From the NCBI RefSeq assembly GCF_009718825.1, contig NZ_WNHB01000002.1, positions 174,448-238,447 of the forward strand: a stretch of DNA of 64,000 nt, written 5' to 3'. Both the position numbers and the translations under genes were made by a program. The notes under the pieces were generated by a model. It ran no database searches. It worked only from the letters and a program-made list of their open reading frames with translations, and was not told the DNA's origin. The DNA is from Terrilactibacillus tamarindi (GTDB taxonomy: Bacteria; Bacillota; Bacilli; Bacillales; Sporolactobacillaceae). The stretch's first letter is position 1. Every line of letters starts with the position of its first letter. Positions 1 to 8,862 of the stretch are shown in pieces.

Positions 1-500
1 CAAACGAGCCAGTTACAGAATATGGCACGAACAAATAATTGATCAACTGGGAGATACATTTTTTTGTTAACAACTTCAAACAAAAGATGATTGGATGCCA
101 ATTGATCAAAGATCCCAGTTCTCGAAAAGACGAGTGCAAATAGAACAGCACCTATGGCATTTCCTCCAAAACAAAATACCCAGTTTTTTATTAAATCACG
201 AATTTGTGTTTCTTTTTTCAATGTACTAATGGTAAAAAACATCGTATTTCCTGTAAATAGTTCTCCACCACCATAAACGATAAGAATAAGGGCAATACCA
301 AAGAAAATACCGCTCATAAGGGTGGTTGCTGGTGATTGAACAACGTTAAAACTGTCTCCTATTTTGAAACATAGAACAATGGCAAGACCTATGAACACAC
401 CTGCTAGACTAGCCCGAACAATATATTGTAACAACGAAGAATCAAGAATATTTTTTTTGAGCACTGCGGATTGAACTGCTTTTTCTAACGATTCATGCAT
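1..500 (-). CDS. Formate/nitrite transporter family protein (YwcJ/FocA/NirC-like), 3' end outside window
   Basis: The reading frame opens at an ATG at 500 with an AAGGGG ribosome site upstream and stays open to the window edge, giving about 166 residues of the N-terminal part. Hydrophobic segments start near residue 24, and the FNT signature GGGELFTGN lies at residues 77-85. FNT proteins are pentameric inner-membrane channels for formate, nitrite or hydrosulfide; the substrate cannot be told from this fragment. Three redox-type operators lie just upstream, as expected for a gene used under low oxygen. B. subtilis YwcJ, a Rex-repressed FNT protein, is the closest conceptual match. The family call is firm; the exact orthology is inferred. 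Confidence 0.88.
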   Translation of the reverse strand, partial: MHESLEKAVQSAVLKKNILDSSLLQYIVRASLAGVFIGLAIVLCFKIGDSFNVVQSPATTLMSGIFFGIALILIVYGGGELFTGNTMFFTISTLKKETQIRDLIKNWVFCFGGNAIGAVLFALVFSRTGIFDQLASNHLLFEVVNKKMYLPVDQLFVRAIFCNWLV

Positions 501-520
501 TTTATTTCCCCTTTTCATTT

Positions 521-613
521 TTGTGAATTATTTCACGTTTGATAGTAAAATATAACTTTGTGAATTTTTTCACATTTGATAGCAAAAATATTACTTTGTG
601 ATTATTTTCACAT
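521..613 (-). promoter_or_regulatory. Three tandem Rex/Fnr-type operators upstream of the FNT gene
   Basis: Three near-palindromes lie at 521-538, 558-575 and 596-613, spaced 37 and 38 bp apart. Each reads TTGTGA-N6-TCAC, and the middle one is TTGTGAATTTTTTCACAT. They fit the Gram-positive Rex operator TTGTGAA-N4-TTCACAA and also the Fnr/Crp-type TGTGA-N6-TCACA. The sequence between sites is also duplicated, so this is a tandem repeat of a whole 37-38 bp unit. A rex gene is present at 56507-57160. Which regulator binds cannot be decided from sequence alone. Confidence 0.8.
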
Positions 614-806
614 ATGAAACTAATTAATATCGACCCTAGATTATTCATACATAAATACTAAGAAACTCTACCAAATCAATAATAAACCAATCTGTGGCTT
701 TTCATTTAATAAATTAAAAGGAGCCCTTCCTTTAATATCGTATAAGTAACCACACAAACAAAATTCAAGGAGGACTCCATAATGAAATGTGTAATGGAAC
801 AAATTA

Positions 807-951
807 GAAGGGTTACTGGCTAAGTACGCTGGCATCCTGCCAGAACGCCAGTACTAGCCCGTCCTGGGCGTCGGAGGGCTAAGAGCGGCGCCGTTTTGAG
901 GACCAGAAAAACAAGTGGCCTCCAAGATTCGTAGCTTCTCATTTGGTGAAC
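807..951 (-). repeat. MITE-like intergenic repeat, copy A (reverse orientation)
   Basis: Read on the minus strand this copy begins GTTCACCAAATGAGAAGCTA and contains the family words CGAATCT, GGTCCTCAAAACGGCGCCG and TACTTAGCCAGTAA. The same words recur in the copies at 26590, 47198 and 62636. It is more GC-rich than its surroundings and abuts a decayed transposase gene. One terminal repeat is degraded. Confidence 0.65.
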
Positions 952-1400
952 AACCTCTATAAGGAATTTGATGAACAGATTGGTTTAAGTAAGTCCCATG
1001 AAACCCTTCAAGTCAATGATGAAGTTAATCACCGGAATCACCCCAATCATGAGGTTGTCATCCATAAGGTTATCATCACATTACTGGTTATCATACGGAT
1101 GACCATGCCGATGAGTTAAAGCATGAACCGATGTTCACCACGATTCTTAATAAGGATCGATTAGCTTCTCAGCCTTTCTTGTCACGTTTAAATAAGACGA
1201 TGAAGTTGCTTCAACAAGTTAATCAGAGGTTAAATGACCGTATTCAACCATTAAGCCAAGCGTTCACTTTGTTTTTGATTTAGATTCGGCCAATTTCACC
1301 ACCTGTGGTGATCAATATGAAACGAACTACAATGCCCACTATACGGGTGTAGTATGCCTTTTTTTGACCGTTTGGTATTAAATGGACTACCTAAGTGTAG
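943..1400 (+). pseudogene. IS1380-family transposase remnant
   Basis: Conceptual translation in shifting frames gives LVNNLYKEFDEQIGLS, then GYHTDDHADELKHEPMF, LASQPFLSRLNKTMK, and NAHYTGV near 1350. These match the order of blocks in the N-terminal half of IS1380-type DDE transposases (the YxDLNDHDxLRxDP-like region, then LASQPTLSRxEN, then an FDxDxT region). At least two frameshifts and in-frame stops break it, and the C-terminal half is missing. It is a dead insertion sequence. Repeat copy A sits at its 5' side and may have inserted into it. Confidence 0.72.
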
Positions 1401-1889
1401 GAGTTAGAATTAACTTTCGAGTTTATCTATTTTTGAAATTGGTTTTTGTAAATTAACTTTATTTTTGATAATAAACGGTTGAATTGTCCGTTCAAAAGTC
1501 AAACTATGAATAATTCAGGATCAAATACATTTCAACTAAATGTACCATCTATATTGTGTTAGTCATGTGATCTATCATAAATTAATCTGAGATCTGGTTT
1601 ATGTGATTTGTTTCACATACCGTATGTATAGAAAATACTCCATTTCACTCTGATTTTCAATACCCTTTTCATGATGTTACGATTACTGTCAAATTTAACT
1701 TTATTAAACGGTTTCAAATGGTTGTATTTTTAAGTTTAGGTGTTCTTTTTATAAATTCAAAAGAAATCTAGAGTATATATTTCATTATTTTTTCCTATAT
1801 TAAGCATAAAAACAATTTTTTATATTGGATATGCTATGTATTAAGTCCATATTTTTCCTATATAAATGTTGTCTATTTCTTAAAAGTAG
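1401..1889. other. Gene-free AT-rich region
   Basis: No convincing open frame is visible on either strand. The only clear element is the TGTGA-N6-TCACA palindrome listed separately at 1602-1617. The region presumably carries the promoter of the following glycosylation genes, but no strong -35/-10 pair could be assigned. Confidence 0.5.
1602..1617. promoter_or_regulatory. Solitary Fnr/Rex-type palindrome
   Basis: TGTGATTTGTTTCACA is a perfect match to TGTGA-N6-TCACA and resembles the three sites at 521-613. It lies about 270 bp before the YkoS-like gene with no other gene nearby. It may be a real site for that operon or a leftover from a lost gene. Confidence 0.5.
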
Positions 1890-3605
1890 GTGTTAAGGGG
1901 TTTGAGTAATCGGTTCTTATCTAAATTAGCAAATAATGAAAAAATTATTTTACTAATATCCTTTTGTATTATTGCAATCTATCTATTACCTTTGTACATA
2001 TTCGGTGAAAATACGCACGTTCGAGTTCATGATAATTTAGATTCCAATGTAGCTTGGTATAAAACACTTATTAACAGTGGTCAACTCTTTGGCCCATTAG
2101 ATGCTACCATTCCACAAATTATGAATGGAAACTTGCCGCGCGGGGCATTAGAATCGGAATTTAGTCTCATTGTTTGGTTATATGTCTTGTTTCCAACAAT
2201 GGTGGCCTACGCAATCAGTCAAACCTTAACGCGTGTCTTTGCTTTTATCGGGATGTATCTACTTCTAAAGACACATGTCCTAAAAGATAAAAAATGGCTC
2301 ATGATTAATGCCTTGGTCTCCGTTTGCTTTGCTTTAACACCATTTTGGCCATCAGGTATGCTCAGTACACTAGGGATGCCACTCGCTTTATGGGCCTTTT
2401 TAAGCATTCGTTCAGGAAAAGGGACGTGGAAACATTGGATCACCCTTATTTTACTTCCCTTTTATTCTAGTTTTGTGCTTGGTTTCTTCTTCTTTTTAAC
2501 CGCTATAGGGATACTATGGCTCTATGATTTGATCACTAAAAAACGATTTAATATTCCGTTCTTTGGAAGTCTTTGTTTGATGACGGCTCTTTATCTCATT
2601 GTTGGCTATCGCCTTATGTCTTCACTCGTCATTAAAGGTGTCCCTAATAGTCGTCAGGAGTTTGTCTCTTCACGCTTGAGCTTAGCGAGTACTGTACGAT
2701 TAACGTTTAAAAATTTCATCATTGGGCATACACATGACTTAACCATGCATACCTTTATTATCTTGCCTTTAACATTGATCATTCTCGGGCTCATTATTAT
2801 CAATAAAAAATGGAAAGAAGAAAAAAGCTTCATCCTTTTATTTATACTCAATTTTGCTTTATCAACTTGGTATGCCTTTTGGTTTTTTAAAGGTTGGAGA
2901 CCCATTAAAGAAAACATTACCTTCTTAAGAACTTTTAACTTTGCACGATTTCATTTTCTTAGACCATTAGTTATTTATGTAAGTTTTGCGATGGGATTGG
3001 GAATACTGTGGAAAATGGGAAGGTTTGGACGACAACTTGTTGTCCTCCTCCTCATCGCTCAGTTGGGAGTTCTCTTTTATTTCAATGATGCTTTTTTATA
3101 CAAAAATCAACCAACAGTGAAACAATTTTTCGCCGTGAACCAATTTCAAGACATTAAAAAATACATAGGAAAAAACCCGTCGTCCTATCGCGTCATTAGT
3201 CTTGGGCTTCACCCATCCATCGCTCAATATAATGGGTTCTATACGTTAGATTCGTATAACAACTACTATCCACTAAGCTACAAATATGAATTTAGACAAA
3301 TTATAGCGAGTGAGCTAGATAAAAAAGCATCATTGAAAAAATACTATGATACTTGGGGTAATCGTGTCTATCTTTTTTCATCCGAGTTAGGTAAAAAATA
3401 CGATTACAGAAGTTATTCGAAAAAGAAAGTTAAACACTTGGAATTGAATTCGAGAGCCTTATGGCGTATGGGAGGGCGCTATGTCCTATCATCAGTCCCT
3501 ATTTTAAATGCAAAGCAAAATAATCTTAGTTTATTAAAAACGTTTCACGATGCAGCCTCATCCACAGCTTGGAAAATTTATTTGTATCAGGTTCATCCAG
3601 AATAG
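1890..3605 (+). CDS. Polytopic membrane protein, YkoS-like (predicted GT-C type glycosyltransferase partner)
   Basis: The 571-residue protein has roughly 11-12 hydrophobic segments through residue 400 and then a soluble C-terminal part. An extracytoplasmic loop near residues 45-50 carries HVRVHDNLDSN, an acidic motif like those of GT-C enzymes. It is followed 14 bp later by a YkoT-like undecaprenyl-phosphate glycosyltransferase. That matches the B. subtilis ykoS-ykoT pair and the analogous YfhO-CsbB pair, in which a GT-C protein moves the lipid-linked sugar onto a cell-surface polymer. The acceptor is unknown. The start is uncertain: GTG at 1890 has a weak ribosome site, and TTG at 1902 is too close to AAGGGG. 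Confidence 0.7.
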   Translation: MLRGLSNRFLSKLANNEKIILLISFCIIAIYLLPLYIFGENTHVRVHDNLDSNVAWYKTLINSGQLFGPLDATIPQIMNGNLPRGALESEFSLIVWLYVLFPTMVAYAISQTLTRVFAFIGMYLLLKTHVLKDKKWLMINALVSVCFALTPFWPSGMLSTLGMPLALWAFLSIRSGKGTWKHWITLILLPFYSSFVLGFFFFLTAIGILWLYDLITKKRFNIPFFGSLCLMTALYLIVGYRLMSSLVIKGVPNSRQEFVSSRLSLASTVRLTFKNFIIGHTHDLTMHTFIILPLTLIILGLIIINKKWKEEKSFILLFILNFALSTWYAFWFFKGWRPIKENITFLRTFNFARFHFLRPLVIYVSFAMGLGILWKMGRFGRQLVVLLLIAQLGVLFYFNDAFLYKNQPTVKQFFAVNQFQDIKKYIGKNPSSYRVISLGLHPSIAQYNGFYTLDSYNNYYPLSYKYEFRQIIASELDKKASLKKYYDTWGNRVYLFSSELGKKYDYRSYSKKKVKHLELNSRALWRMGGRYVLSSVPILNAKQNNLSLLKTFHDAASSTAWKIYLYQVHPE

Positions 3606-3619
3606 GAGGTTAACATACT

Positions 3620-4627
3620 ATGAATAAACCATTATTAACCATCGCAGTCCCTTGTTGCAATGAGGAAGAAGTTCTACAAGACACATCAACTCAGCTGATG
3701 AGAGTCCTTACCTCATTAATTAAAGATAATCTGATTCAGCCAGATAGTAAGATACTATTCATTGACGATGGAAGCCGTGACCACACTTGGGCTCTCATAG
3801 AAGCTTTGATCAAAAAGTCGACCTACTTTACGGGGTTGAAGTTGACACGTAATTTTGGGCATCAAAATGCCCTATTAGCTGGACTGCAAGTGGCTGGTAA
3901 ATATTCAGACTGCATTATTACAATCGACGCAGATCTTCAAGATGATATTCAAGTTATACGGACATTTATCGAACGTTATCAAGAGGGATATGATATTGTT
4001 TATGGTGTACGAAGAAGCAGGAAAACCGATTCCTTCTTCAAACGAAACACAGCACAAGGATTTTATCGTTTTATGACGAAGCTCGGTATTAAAATGGTCT
4101 ACAACCATGCAGACTTTCGTCTACTTAGCAAAAAGGCTCTAAAAGAACTCTCGCGTTACGGTGAACAAAACATGTTCTTACGTGGCATTATCCCTCTTCT
4201 TGGTCTAACTTCAACTGAAGTTCTATATGATCGAAAAGAGCGCATGGCAGGTGAAACAAAGTATCCTCTTAAAAAAATGCTATCGTTCGCTTTTAATGGC
4301 ATTACGTCTTTTAGCATTGTGCCGATTCGTTTAATTATGACCGTTGGCATTATGGCCTTTTTCTTAAGTAGTCTCTTTGGCGTCTATGCCTTGTTTGCCA
4401 AATTCTTTGGCCATGCTGATTCAGGATGGACCTCCATTATGATCTCATTATGGTTCTTAGGCGGGCTTCTCCTTATTAGTGTAGGGCTCATTGGTGAATA
4501 TATCGGGAAAATCTATGAAGAAACCAAGCATCGGCCGCGATTTTCTGTAGAGAATGATCTGTTTAGTACTTCTTTTAAAGAACGAAAAATACCAACGCCG
4601 ATCGTAAAGAAAACAAGAATAAGGTAA
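3620..4627 (+). CDS. GT2 undecaprenyl-phosphate glycosyltransferase, YkoT/CsbB-like
   Basis: The 335-residue protein has a GT-A fold catalytic domain in its first 225 residues, with DDGS at 49-52 and the metal/nucleotide motif DADLQDD at 103-109. Two C-terminal membrane helices follow (about 237-258 and 272-292). This is the GtrB/CsbB/YkcC architecture, which charges undecaprenyl phosphate with a single sugar on the cytoplasmic face. AGGAGG precedes the ATG. It is co-transcribed with the preceding membrane protein, which would use the lipid-linked sugar outside the cell. The nature of the sugar is not deducible. Confidence 0.88.
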   Translation: MNKPLLTIAVPCCNEEEVLQDTSTQLMRVLTSLIKDNLIQPDSKILFIDDGSRDHTWALIEALIKKSTYFTGLKLTRNFGHQNALLAGLQVAGKYSDCIITIDADLQDDIQVIRTFIERYQEGYDIVYGVRRSRKTDSFFKRNTAQGFYRFMTKLGIKMVYNHADFRLLSKKALKELSRYGEQNMFLRGIIPLLGLTSTEVLYDRKERMAGETKYPLKKMLSFAFNGITSFSIVPIRLIMTVGIMAFFLSSLFGVYALFAKFFGHADSGWTSIMISLWFLGGLLLISVGLIGEYIGKIYEETKHRPRFSVENDLFSTSFKERKIPTPIVKKTRIR

Positions 4628-4635
4628 ATCAACTG

Positions 4636-4664
4636 CACGTTCATTTTGATGAACGTGTTTTTTT
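4636..4664 (+). terminator. Rho-independent terminator after the ykoST-like pair
   Basis: Arms CACGTTCAT (4636-4644) and ATGAACGTG (4649-4657) enclose a four-base loop, followed by seven T residues. Confidence 0.9.
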
Positions 4665-4935
4665 GTGCCGGCTTAGACAAAAGTTAATCCACCACATACT
4701 CCAAAAGCCGATCTGGTCGAATCGTTCAGACGGCACGTTTATTTTTTCAAATCCGCCCGCAGCCCTAGTTAATGCAAAAGCACGTTCTTGGTTTAAAGAG
4801 GCCATGAATGGAAGACGTTATGTCTCTGATCCCTATATTTCTGTTTTAACTAAGAGAAATTGCGTCACCCTATCCGTTCCAATTAAAGAGAACAATCAAA
4901 TTATTGGAGTTCTAGGAGCTGATATTACGGTCTAA
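4663..4935 (+). pseudogene. Cache-type sensor domain fragment
   Basis: A 90-codon frame encodes the membrane-distal half of a Cache (PDC-type) extracellular sensor, with GTFIFSNPP, ARSWFKEAM and VTLSVPIKENNQIIGVLGADI. Such domains normally sit between two membrane helices at the N-terminus of chemoreceptors, histidine kinases or GGDEF proteins. The upstream membrane segment and the downstream signalling module are both missing. The only possible start is a TTG inside the T-tract of the preceding terminator, without a ribosome site. It is read as a gene relic. Confidence 0.65.
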
Positions 4936-4971
4936 TAACGAATGGATGAAGAGAGTTATAACAATAAAAAA

Positions 4972-4995
4972 CCTAGGAGATAAGATTCTCCTAGG
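4972..4995 (-). terminator. Terminator of ppaC
   Basis: A perfect inverted repeat CCTAGGAGA/TCTCCTAGG (4972-4980 and 4987-4995) is followed on the minus strand by a six-T run. It lies 23 bp past the ppaC stop. Confidence 0.88.
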
Positions 4996-5017
4996 CCAAA
5001 ATGATGACACATCCTCA

Positions 5018-5944
5018 TTATTTTAAAACATTTGTTAATACAGGAACAATTTGTTTTTTACGTGAGACAACACCTTTTAGGACGGCAAGGTTTTGGTCTA
5101 ATTTAACGTCATAAGCCTTTTCAACTGCTTGTGCTTCTTTACCAAGGACTAGAGCCGTTGAGTCATTCGTTAAAATATCCGTAATGGCAAACAAAAAGAG
5201 ATCAAGACCTTTTTCTTTTACCGCATTGCCAATGACATCTTCGAGTTCAGCTTGACGTGAAAGAATATCTGCTGTATCTACCGTGTTCACTTGAGCGATT
5301 TCGACTTTGTGATCACCCATTTTGAATTCTTTTGCATCAAGTTTAATCCATTCGTCCGTTGGTTTACTGCTGAGATCGGCCCCTGCTTTTAACATATCTA
5401 AACCATATTCTTTAGGCTCAACTTCTGCAATAGCCGCCAATTCTTTTGCTGCTTGTACGTCTTCTTCGGTGCATGTAGGTGATTTGAATAATAACGAGTC
5501 TGAAATAATCGCTGAAAGCATAAGCCCCGCTATAGGTTTCGTTATTTCAACACCCTGTTCTTTATATAACTTGTTCAAGATTGTCGCTGTACAACCAACT
5601 GGTTCTGCACGATAATATAAAGGATCGCTTGTCTCAAAATTAGCAATACGGTGATGATCAATCACTTCTAATACACGAACTTCGTTAATATCGTCGGCGC
5701 TTTGTTGACGTTCATTATGATCGACTAAGATAACTTCATCCACTTCACTAGCCACTTTTTCTACAAATCGAGGAGTGGCGACTTTAAACGTATCTAAAGC
5801 AAATAACGTTTCGCCATTAACTTCTCCTAAACGCACAGGCTCGACATCGAGACCTAATTGTTGTTTTAAATGAGCATATGCTATAGCTGAACAAATTGTA
5901 TCCGTATCTGGATTTTTATGTCCAAAAACAAGAACTTTTCCCAT
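5018..5944 (-). CDS. ppaC: Manganese-dependent inorganic pyrophosphatase (family II)
   Basis: The 308-residue protein is essentially the family length. The DHH-superfamily metal motifs are visible: GHKNPDTDT at 8-16, VDHNE near 75, VIDHH near 95-99, and the C-terminal substrate-binding SRKKQ with two lysines. It hydrolyses pyrophosphate to phosphate in the cytoplasm and so drives biosynthetic reactions. AAGGAG precedes the ATG. It is transcribed alone, divergent from the lysozyme gene and closed by its own terminator. Confidence 0.97.
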   Translation of the reverse strand: MGKVLVFGHKNPDTDTICSAIAYAHLKQQLGLDVEPVRLGEVNGETLFALDTFKVATPRFVEKVASEVDEVILVDHNERQQSADDINEVRVLEVIDHHRIANFETSDPLYYRAEPVGCTATILNKLYKEQGVEITKPIAGLMLSAIISDSLLFKSPTCTEEDVQAAKELAAIAEVEPKEYGLDMLKAGADLSSKPTDEWIKLDAKEFKMGDHKVEIAQVNTVDTADILSRQAELEDVIGNAVKEKGLDLFLFAITDILTNDSTALVLGKEAQAVEKAYDVKLDQNLAVLKGVVSRKKQIVPVLTNVLK

Positions 5945-6006
5945 GACACTTCTCCTTTATCATTTTAATAAATGGTATCTCTACACTAGATTCTATTCTA
6001 TCATAA

Positions 6007-6876
6007 ATGACAAATCAATTTGTTTCTAACAAGATGATGACTTTTATATTAAGAACTTATTATATTCCTAAAATCAGTCAAAACCTCTTTATTTATTTTC
6101 CAAATCGATATATCATTTATAATGGTCAACTTTTTGTTACTGACCGGAAAAAAGCTGGTTGCAAGGTGGTGTTTATATCGTCTAAAAAACATAAAAACTA
6201 CAAAGTACGTAAAGGTCGCTATGTTTTACAAAGCCTGATCTTTCTATTCGCTGTATGCATAGTATTTATGTGGTCCCTAATAGGCCCAAATCGAATCCTC
6301 TCACTCCTACCTGGCCATGAACCAGTAAGCCAAAATCAACTTCTTAAATATGAACCAACTATTTCACAAGAATTGAACAGTTATGGATTAAAATCGTATA
6401 CACCTCTACTTCTTGCCATTATGTTACAGGAAAGTAAAGGAGAAGGAAGCGATCCCATGCAGGCATCGGAATCAGCCGGATTAAAAAGAAATCAAATCAA
6501 AAATCCTGAAACTAGTATAAAACAAGGTGTCTATCATTTTTCTGAAATGTATAAGTTTGGTAAACAAAAGCATGTTGACTTAGATACCATTATCCAAAGT
6601 TATAATATGGGACCTGGCTATATATCTTATGTAGCAGAACGAGGCCAGGAACATAAAGAAACGCTAGCCAAATCATATTCTAAGATGAAAGTCGAAAAGT
6701 CGCCTAATACGTATACCTGTGGAATTCGTGATACCTTTCGGGAGCCTTACTGTTATGGTGATTTCACGTATGCTGAAAAAGTGAATAAGCAACTAGCATT
6801 AGTTCAAACTATACTAAAAGACAAAGACTCTACGAAAAATGATTCAAAAGCGAAAACAAGTTTTGTTTCAAAGTAA
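6007..6876 (+). CDS. Membrane-anchored lysozyme-family protein (CwlT N-domain-like)
   Basis: A transmembrane helix (about residues 77-97 counted from the ATG at 6007) is followed by an extracellular lysozyme-like domain. That domain contains LAIMLQESKGEGSDPMQASE, where the glutamate is the expected catalytic acid, and SYNMGPGYISYV. This is the bacterial lysozyme-like family also found in CwlT of ICEBs1, which cuts glycan strands. No peptidase domain follows. The upstream 50 residues look non-coding in composition and lack a ribosome site, so translation may start at GTG 6166 or 6169. There is no conjugative element around it, so a housekeeping or sporulation wall role is more likely. Confidence 0.8.
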   Translation: MTNQFVSNKMMTFILRTYYIPKISQNLFIYFPNRYIIYNGQLFVTDRKKAGCKVVFISSKKHKNYKVRKGRYVLQSLIFLFAVCIVFMWSLIGPNRILSLLPGHEPVSQNQLLKYEPTISQELNSYGLKSYTPLLLAIMLQESKGEGSDPMQASESAGLKRNQIKNPETSIKQGVYHFSEMYKFGKQKHVDLDTIIQSYNMGPGYISYVAERGQEHKETLAKSYSKMKVEKSPNTYTCGIRDTFREPYCYGDFTYAEKVNKQLALVQTILKDKDSTKNDSKAKTSFVSK

Positions 6877-6904
6877 TACATTAATTTGATATGAATCAAT
6901 GAAA

Positions 6905-6967
6905 AAAGCCATCACACTATAAAATGCCATTATAGGACCATTTTAATATGTGGCTGGCTTTTTTTGA
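6905..6967 (+). terminator. Terminator after the lysozyme gene
   Basis: Outer arms AAAGCCA/TGGCTTT and inner arms TAAAATG/CATTTTA form a long interrupted hairpin ending in a T-run. Confidence 0.8.
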
Positions 6968-7379
6968 TAACACATCGATTATTTTATTTTTTCTTCTACA
7001 ATCTCAATACGTTTTCTAGGTTTATGATGACTAATCAAACGTTTGTTTAAACTTTTCAAGAGCTACTCCATCCATTTGCAAACGTTTTCTTTGACCCCGC
7101 AACAATAAATGATATTATTTAAATATCTGCCTGTTTAAGTCATCGTCTCTAAAGACATCTTTACATTCATATTTAGGAAATGACTGACATTCTATAAATA
7201 AAATGAATTCATACATATTTAATTTTTCTTAGGTTCATTCCTTGAAAGTATGTTCTTACATTTATTTCATATATAATGATATCAACGACTGTTCATTTGT
7301 TAACTTTACAAATAAAAATAAATCAACATACTATTTACTTGTTCATATTAATAAATATATTCTTGAGTCCTCTTATCTT
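6968..7379. other. Gene-free region before the glycolipid cassette
   Basis: No coding frame with a ribosome site is visible. A 61-codon frame at 7242-7427 has no homology I recognise and runs into a structured repeat. On the minus strand around 6985-7110 two short frames (one reading MDGVALEKFKQTF, another NKRLISHHKPRKRIEIVEE) look like a frameshifted gene tail that I could not identify. Confidence 0.4.
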
Positions 7380-7535
7380 TTATCCCGCCTTAACGGGCAA
7401 GTAAAGACCCCCACCTCAAGATTCTGAGTATTCAAGGAAGATAGGGGGGATCAACTGCCCGTAAAGGCCCGATTGGTTCAGCTAACCATCAGTGGGGGAT
7501 GAAGATAACCCCCACTGATGGAAGCTTCACTTTAT
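7380..7535 (+). repeat. Double-hairpin intergenic repeat, copy 1
   Basis: The element runs from TTATCCCGCC to TTCACTTTAT. Hairpin one pairs ACGGGCA with TGCCCGT around a C-rich/G-rich inner stem. Hairpin two pairs CCATCAGTGGGGG with CCCCCACTGATGG. Further copies are at 10904-11080 (inverted), 48095-48247 (inverted) and 59543-59702. The TTCACTTTAT end faces the downstream gene. Confidence 0.85.
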
Positions 7536-7590
7536 TGTTTAACCAGAATATATATGACCATTCATCTTTCAATGGAAAGAAGGTTGTTTT

Positions 7591-8862
7591 ATGAATATTG
7601 GTATTTTTACAGACACGTATTATCCACAAGTCAGTGGGGTATCGACTTCAATCATGATTCTTAAGAAAGAATTAGAAAAATTGGGTCATTGCGTTTATAT
7701 TTTTACTTCTTCAGATTCAAAGGCTGATTTAACACAAGAAAAAGGATTCGTTTTTCGGTTTACAAGCTTCTCAGCCCTCATTGTCCCTGAGAGACGGCTC
7801 GCTATCTCTGGGTTTATTAAGGCTACCCAACTTGCTCAACGCCTTCAATTAGACGTTATTCATACACAAACGGAATTTTCAATGGGGTTAATTGGAAAAC
7901 ACGTTGCCAAAAAGTGCAACATTCCACTCATTCACACGTACCATACCATGTATGAAGATTACTTACATTATATTGCAAATGGGTGGATCATAACACCTAA
8001 GTTAGTTGAAAAATTAACCTGTCGCTTTTGTAAACAGGCGCATACCATTATCGCTCCTTCAGAAAAAGTATCTAATAAACTACGAACCTATGGGGTACAA
8101 AATCAGATTGAAATTGTTCCTACAGGCATTGACTTCTCAGTTTTTCAAACATCCGCAGATCAAGTTGAAAAACAAAGGCATCTGCGCAAACAAATAGGCC
8201 TAAAATTAGATGATATTGTGATTCTTTCTATTGGTAGACTTGCTGAAGAAAAAAATATAGACACCGTTATAAAAGCGATGCCTGAAGTTAAAAAGAATCA
8301 TCGAGAAGCAAAACTTGTGATTGTTGGAGATGGGCCCTCGCGTTCAAAACTTGAACGTTTGACCCGAATTTTACATATTGAGGATACTGTCTTTTTTGTT
8401 GGAGAAAAAGAGTGGAAGGACATTCCTGCCTATTATCATCTTGGTGATGTCTTTGTCAGTGCATCGACGTCTGAAACGCAAGGACTCACTTATATTGAAG
8501 CCATGGCATCCGAAATACCTGTTATCGCAAAGAAAGATTCTAGTATTACCCCCCTCATTGAGACTCAAGTGACAGGATTTTTATTTAATGAGGATGATCA
8601 GTTGGCTCAAGCTATTATAAAGACATTAGATGCTCGTCAAAACTGGACTTCGGTCGTCGATAGAGCCAAATTACGCATTCATTCACTTTCAGCAGAACAA
8701 TTTGGCAAACACATAGAGGCTATCTATTTAAACAGTCGGAATCAGGAACTCAGCCCAGCACAACCCCTATTAAGAAAAACAATCAATGGAATGACTGCCA
8801 TTCATTCGTTGACCAAACTTAAGGGCAAATGGCTTAGAAGAGAGAGCCGGCATCATGATTAG
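7591..8862 (+). CDS. GT4 glycosyltransferase, diacylglycerol glucosyltransferase (LafA-like)
   Basis: The 423-residue protein opens with IGIFTDTYYPQVSGVSTSI, the hallmark of 1,2-diacylglycerol 3-alpha-glucosyltransferases such as Listeria LafA and mycoplasma alMGS. The C-terminal domain has GRLAEEKNIDTVIKAM and SETQGLTYIEAMASEIPV, the E-x7-E region of GT4 enzymes. It is expected to transfer glucose from UDP-glucose to diacylglycerol at the inner membrane face, making the first sugar of a glycolipid or lipoteichoic acid anchor. GAAAGAAGG precedes the ATG. The next gene overlaps by 8 bp. Together with its two neighbours it reproduces the Listeria lafA-lafB-lafC order. Confidence 0.85.
   Translation: MNIGIFTDTYYPQVSGVSTSIMILKKELEKLGHCVYIFTSSDSKADLTQEKGFVFRFTSFSALIVPERRLAISGFIKATQLAQRLQLDVIHTQTEFSMGLIGKHVAKKCNIPLIHTYHTMYEDYLHYIANGWIITPKLVEKLTCRFCKQAHTIIAPSEKVSNKLRTYGVQNQIEIVPTGIDFSVFQTSADQVEKQRHLRKQIGLKLDDIVILSIGRLAEEKNIDTVIKAMPEVKKNHREAKLVIVGDGPSRSKLERLTRILHIEDTVFFVGEKEWKDIPAYYHLGDVFVSASTSETQGLTYIEAMASEIPVIAKKDSSITPLIETQVTGFLFNEDDQLAQAIIKTLDARQNWTSVVDRAKLRIHSLSAEQFGKHIEAIYLNSRNQELSPAQPLLRKTINGMTAIHSLTKLKGKWLRRESRHHD

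Noticed and set aside
7242..7427. 61-codon plus-strand frame
   Set aside because: No ribosome site, no recognisable family, and its 3' end lies inside a structured repeat.
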